This document shows, piece by piece, positions 62,437-64,000 of a stretch of DNA of 64,000 nucleotides (position 1 is its first letter; each line of letters starts with the position of its first letter). The stretch covers positions 45,914-109,913 of the forward strand of contig NZ_NMQT01000035.1 of NCBI RefSeq assembly GCF_002234405.1. The letters are read 5' to 3'. The notes beneath the pieces were generated by a model. It was not told where the DNA came from. It was given only the letters and a program-made list of their open reading frames with translations, and did not search any database. The translations under genes were made by a program, and so were the position numbers. The DNA comes from Amycolatopsis thailandensis. Its GTDB lineage: Bacteria > Actinomycetota > Actinomycetes > Mycobacteriales > Pseudonocardiaceae.

Positions 62437-62480
62437 TCGCGAGTGGTAATGACGATTCGAACCGTCTTTACCACTCGCGA
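62437..62480. promoter_or_regulatory. Long inverted repeat operator before MFS exporter
   Basis: TCGCGAGTGGTAA (62437-62449) and TTACCACTCGCGA (62468-62480) are exact 13-bp reverse complements separated by 18 bp, starting 10 bp upstream of the MFS start codon. Long arms and two helical turns of spacing suggest a tightly bound repressor or two cooperating dimers. Confidence 0.6.
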
Positions 62481-62564
62481 AACCCGCACTCTCACTCACG
62501 TGACAATTTCCGCCGCGCCCGTTGATACTCGTGACAGGAACTCCTTCCGGCGGTTGCCGAATTC

Positions 62565-62578
62565 CTCACTCGTGTGAG
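62565..62578. promoter_or_regulatory. CTCAC-TCGT-GTGAG dyad before PucR-type gene
   Basis: A 5-bp inverted repeat 43 bp upstream of the PucR-type start. CTCAC also appears in the nearby CTCACTCACGTGAC at about 62491-62504. Possible autoregulatory site; weak on its own. Confidence 0.35.
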
Positions 62579-62620
62579 TACATGGCGTGCTCGTACGTCG
62601 TCGTGCGGCAAGGAGTAGCC

Positions 62621-63841
62621 ATGACCCGAACGGCCGCACAGCGGCTCTGGTGTTCGCTGCCCGACGAGGTGGCGCGGCGCTTCCGGCCGCATGCCGACCC
62701 GCTCGCGCGGCGCATCCTGGAGGAGATCCAGCAGGCTGTCCCCGAGTACGGGAAGCCGCTGGAGGGCGAGTTCGGCCGGGTCATCGTGCGCGCGATCGAA
62801 CAAGCGGTGGTCAGCTGCATCGACAGCATCGGTGACCTCGGCGCGCCCCCGGACGACTGGGTGCGGCTGTTCGTCGAGGTCGGCAAGCGGGTGCACCGCG
62901 ACGGCGGAAGCCTGAACACGCTGCAAGCCGCCTACCGCGCGGGCGGCCGCGCGGCGCTGCGTTATGTGGCGAAGTTCGGGCAGGCGCACCGCCTTCCCCC
63001 GGCGGTCCTCTGCATCGGCGCGGAGGCGATCTTCGCCTACGTGGACGAGATCTCGTCGCATTCGGTGGAGGGCTACACGCTCGCGCAGGCGACCGCGACC
63101 GGCACACTGGAGAGGAGGCGAAGACGGCTGCTCGAACTGCTGCTCGCCACTCCCCCGTCGTCCCCCGCCACTCTCGCGACGATGGCGGAAGCCGCGAAGT
63201 GGGAGATGCCGGACAGGGTCTGCGTCGTAGCGCTCGACCCGCGCGCCGAACAACACCGGATCCCCGCGCCGCGCGTCGCCGACGACGTCCTGCTCGATCT
63301 GGAAGGCAACGAACCCTGTCTGCTCACCCCGGATCCGGGCCGCGATCTGCGCGATCTCGACGGCAGGCTCCCCGGCTGGCGCGCCGCCGTCGGCCCCCGG
63401 GTCCATCCGGCCGACGCCGCGAAGTCGCTGCGGTGGGCCCGGCGCACCCTCGATCTGGTGAGCCGGGGCGTGATCGAAGACCGCGCGGTGATCCGCACTT
63501 CGGACCACTTGGCCACCCATTGGCTCCTGCTCGACCGCTTCCTGCTCGACGAGGTTTCGGACAAGGTGCTCGCGCCGTTCTCCGGGTTGACGGTGAAACA
63601 GCAGATCCGGCTGGCGGAGACACTGCTGGCCTGGCTGGAGCACAACGGGAGCACGCCGGACATCGCGCAGGCGCTCGCGATCCACCCGCAGACGGTGCGC
63701 TACCGGGTCAGTCAGCTGAGCGACCTGTTCGGGGACAGCCTGGCGGATCCCGCGCGACGCCTCGAACTCCAGATGGCCTTGCGGGCACATCAGCTGCTGG
63801 GCACCCGGCCGCCGGAAGAGTCCACTTCGGACGATCAGTGA
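62621..63841 (+). CDS. PucR-family transcriptional regulator (GGDEF-like/CdaR type)
   Basis: The 406-residue protein has a helical N-terminal sensor region (EFGRVIVRAIEQAVVSCIDS, LNTLQAAYRAGGRAALRYVA), a degenerate central domain and the C-terminal PucR/CdaR helix-turn-helix (LLAWLEHNGSTPDIAQALAI, HPQTVRYRVSQLSDLFG). ATG 62621 follows AAGGAG. It is divergent from the MFS exporter (194-bp gap) and is the nearest regulator to the Pks13-like operon. PucR-type regulators often control secondary metabolism or purine use; control of this locus is inferred from position. Confidence 0.86.
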   Translation: MTRTAAQRLWCSLPDEVARRFRPHADPLARRILEEIQQAVPEYGKPLEGEFGRVIVRAIEQAVVSCIDSIGDLGAPPDDWVRLFVEVGKRVHRDGGSLNTLQAAYRAGGRAALRYVAKFGQAHRLPPAVLCIGAEAIFAYVDEISSHSVEGYTLAQATATGTLERRRRRLLELLLATPPSSPATLATMAEAAKWEMPDRVCVVALDPRAEQHRIPAPRVADDVLLDLEGNEPCLLTPDPGRDLRDLDGRLPGWRAAVGPRVHPADAAKSLRWARRTLDLVSRGVIEDRAVIRTSDHLATHWLLLDRFLLDEVSDKVLAPFSGLTVKQQIRLAETLLAWLEHNGSTPDIAQALAIHPQTVRYRVSQLSDLFGDSLADPARRLELQMALRAHQLLGTRPPEESTSDDQ

Positions 63842-64000
63842 GCGGGGCCGGGTCGGTCGTGAGTGGCGATTCGGCCTGTTGGAAGGCAAGGCAAATATGT
63901 CGTGATCGAGTCTCCTGCCGAGCATGGCCTTCGCGGCACGGACCGACCTGGCCGCGTGAGCCGGTCACGACTTTGACCGTCCACAAGGGACACTTGTTCC

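Noticed and set aside
63842..64000. A gene at the right edge
   Set aside because: No convincing start, ribosome binding site or protein similarity is visible in the final 159 bp.

Overview
This is about 64 kb of a high-GC (roughly 70%) actinobacterial chromosome. Gene content (mycothiol-type DinB proteins, Tat-exported enzymes, many MarR/TetR/GntR/LysR regulators, GTG starts, leaderless promoters, DUF3592-like membrane proteins and a large modular PKS) points to the Pseudonocardiaceae, most likely Amycolatopsis. The genus is an inference. I saw no rRNA, tRNA, CRISPR array or insertion sequence.

Layout. 1-3.3 kb: regulator/target pairs (MarR with a TIGR03086-type protein; TetR with a secreted carotenoid oxygenase). 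3.3-10.4 kb: a tightly overlapping five-gene operon (SWIM zinc finger, unknown protein, VWA, MoxR-type AAA+ ATPase, DUF5682) resembling NTP-dependent conflict systems. 10.5-11.8 kb: HAD hydrolase and CGNR regulator. 11.8-13.4 kb: an AT-rich island carrying a Shedu-like (DUF4263) nuclease, a probable acquired phage-defence gene. 13.5-20.6 kb: secreted trypsin, nitroreductase, Tat-secreted GH109-type enzyme, class III cyclase, secreted DUF6801-like protein, MBL hydrolase behind a MerR-type promoter, and an ACS-family transporter. 20.7-28.4 kb: minus-strand block with two DUF3592-like proteins, a TPR-CHAT caspase-like protease, two unknown partners and a SUKH-fold protein; a second candidate conflict locus. 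28.5-46.8 kb: secreted enzymes (PA14/propeller/CBM35/DUF1080 protein, Ig-like repeat protein, EEP phosphodiesterase, SGNH hydrolase, streptogrisin-like protease, multicopper oxidase), transporters, a cytokinin-dehydrogenase-like flavoenzyme and regulators. 46.8-50.0 kb: a 21-bp symmetric repeat array, a fumarylacetoacetate-hydrolase remnant, then a GntR regulator divergent from a RidA / YheO-type regulator / threonine-serine dehydratase operon.

Main result. 50.1-60.9 kb holds a minus-strand operon in the order FadD32-like fatty-acyl-AMP ligase, 2132-residue PKS, AccD4-like carboxyltransferase and antigen-85-like secreted acyltransferase. Order, overlaps, the N-terminal carrier motif and the thioesterase all match the fadD32-pks13-accD4 mycolic acid condensation locus. 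Here the PKS also has apparently intact DH and KR domains plus a carrier-like domain lacking its serine. Pseudonocardiaceae are described as lacking mycolic acids, so this looks like a pathway for another alpha-branched envelope or secreted lipid, with a drug:H+ type MFS exporter and a PucR regulator alongside (61.0-63.8 kb).

Functional themes: three candidate defence/conflict loci (MoxR-VWA-DUF5682, CHAT-TPR, Shedu); a set of exported hydrolases, three of which share an ACTTTCGT/ACGAAAGT octamer upstream; and the Pks13-like lipid operon.
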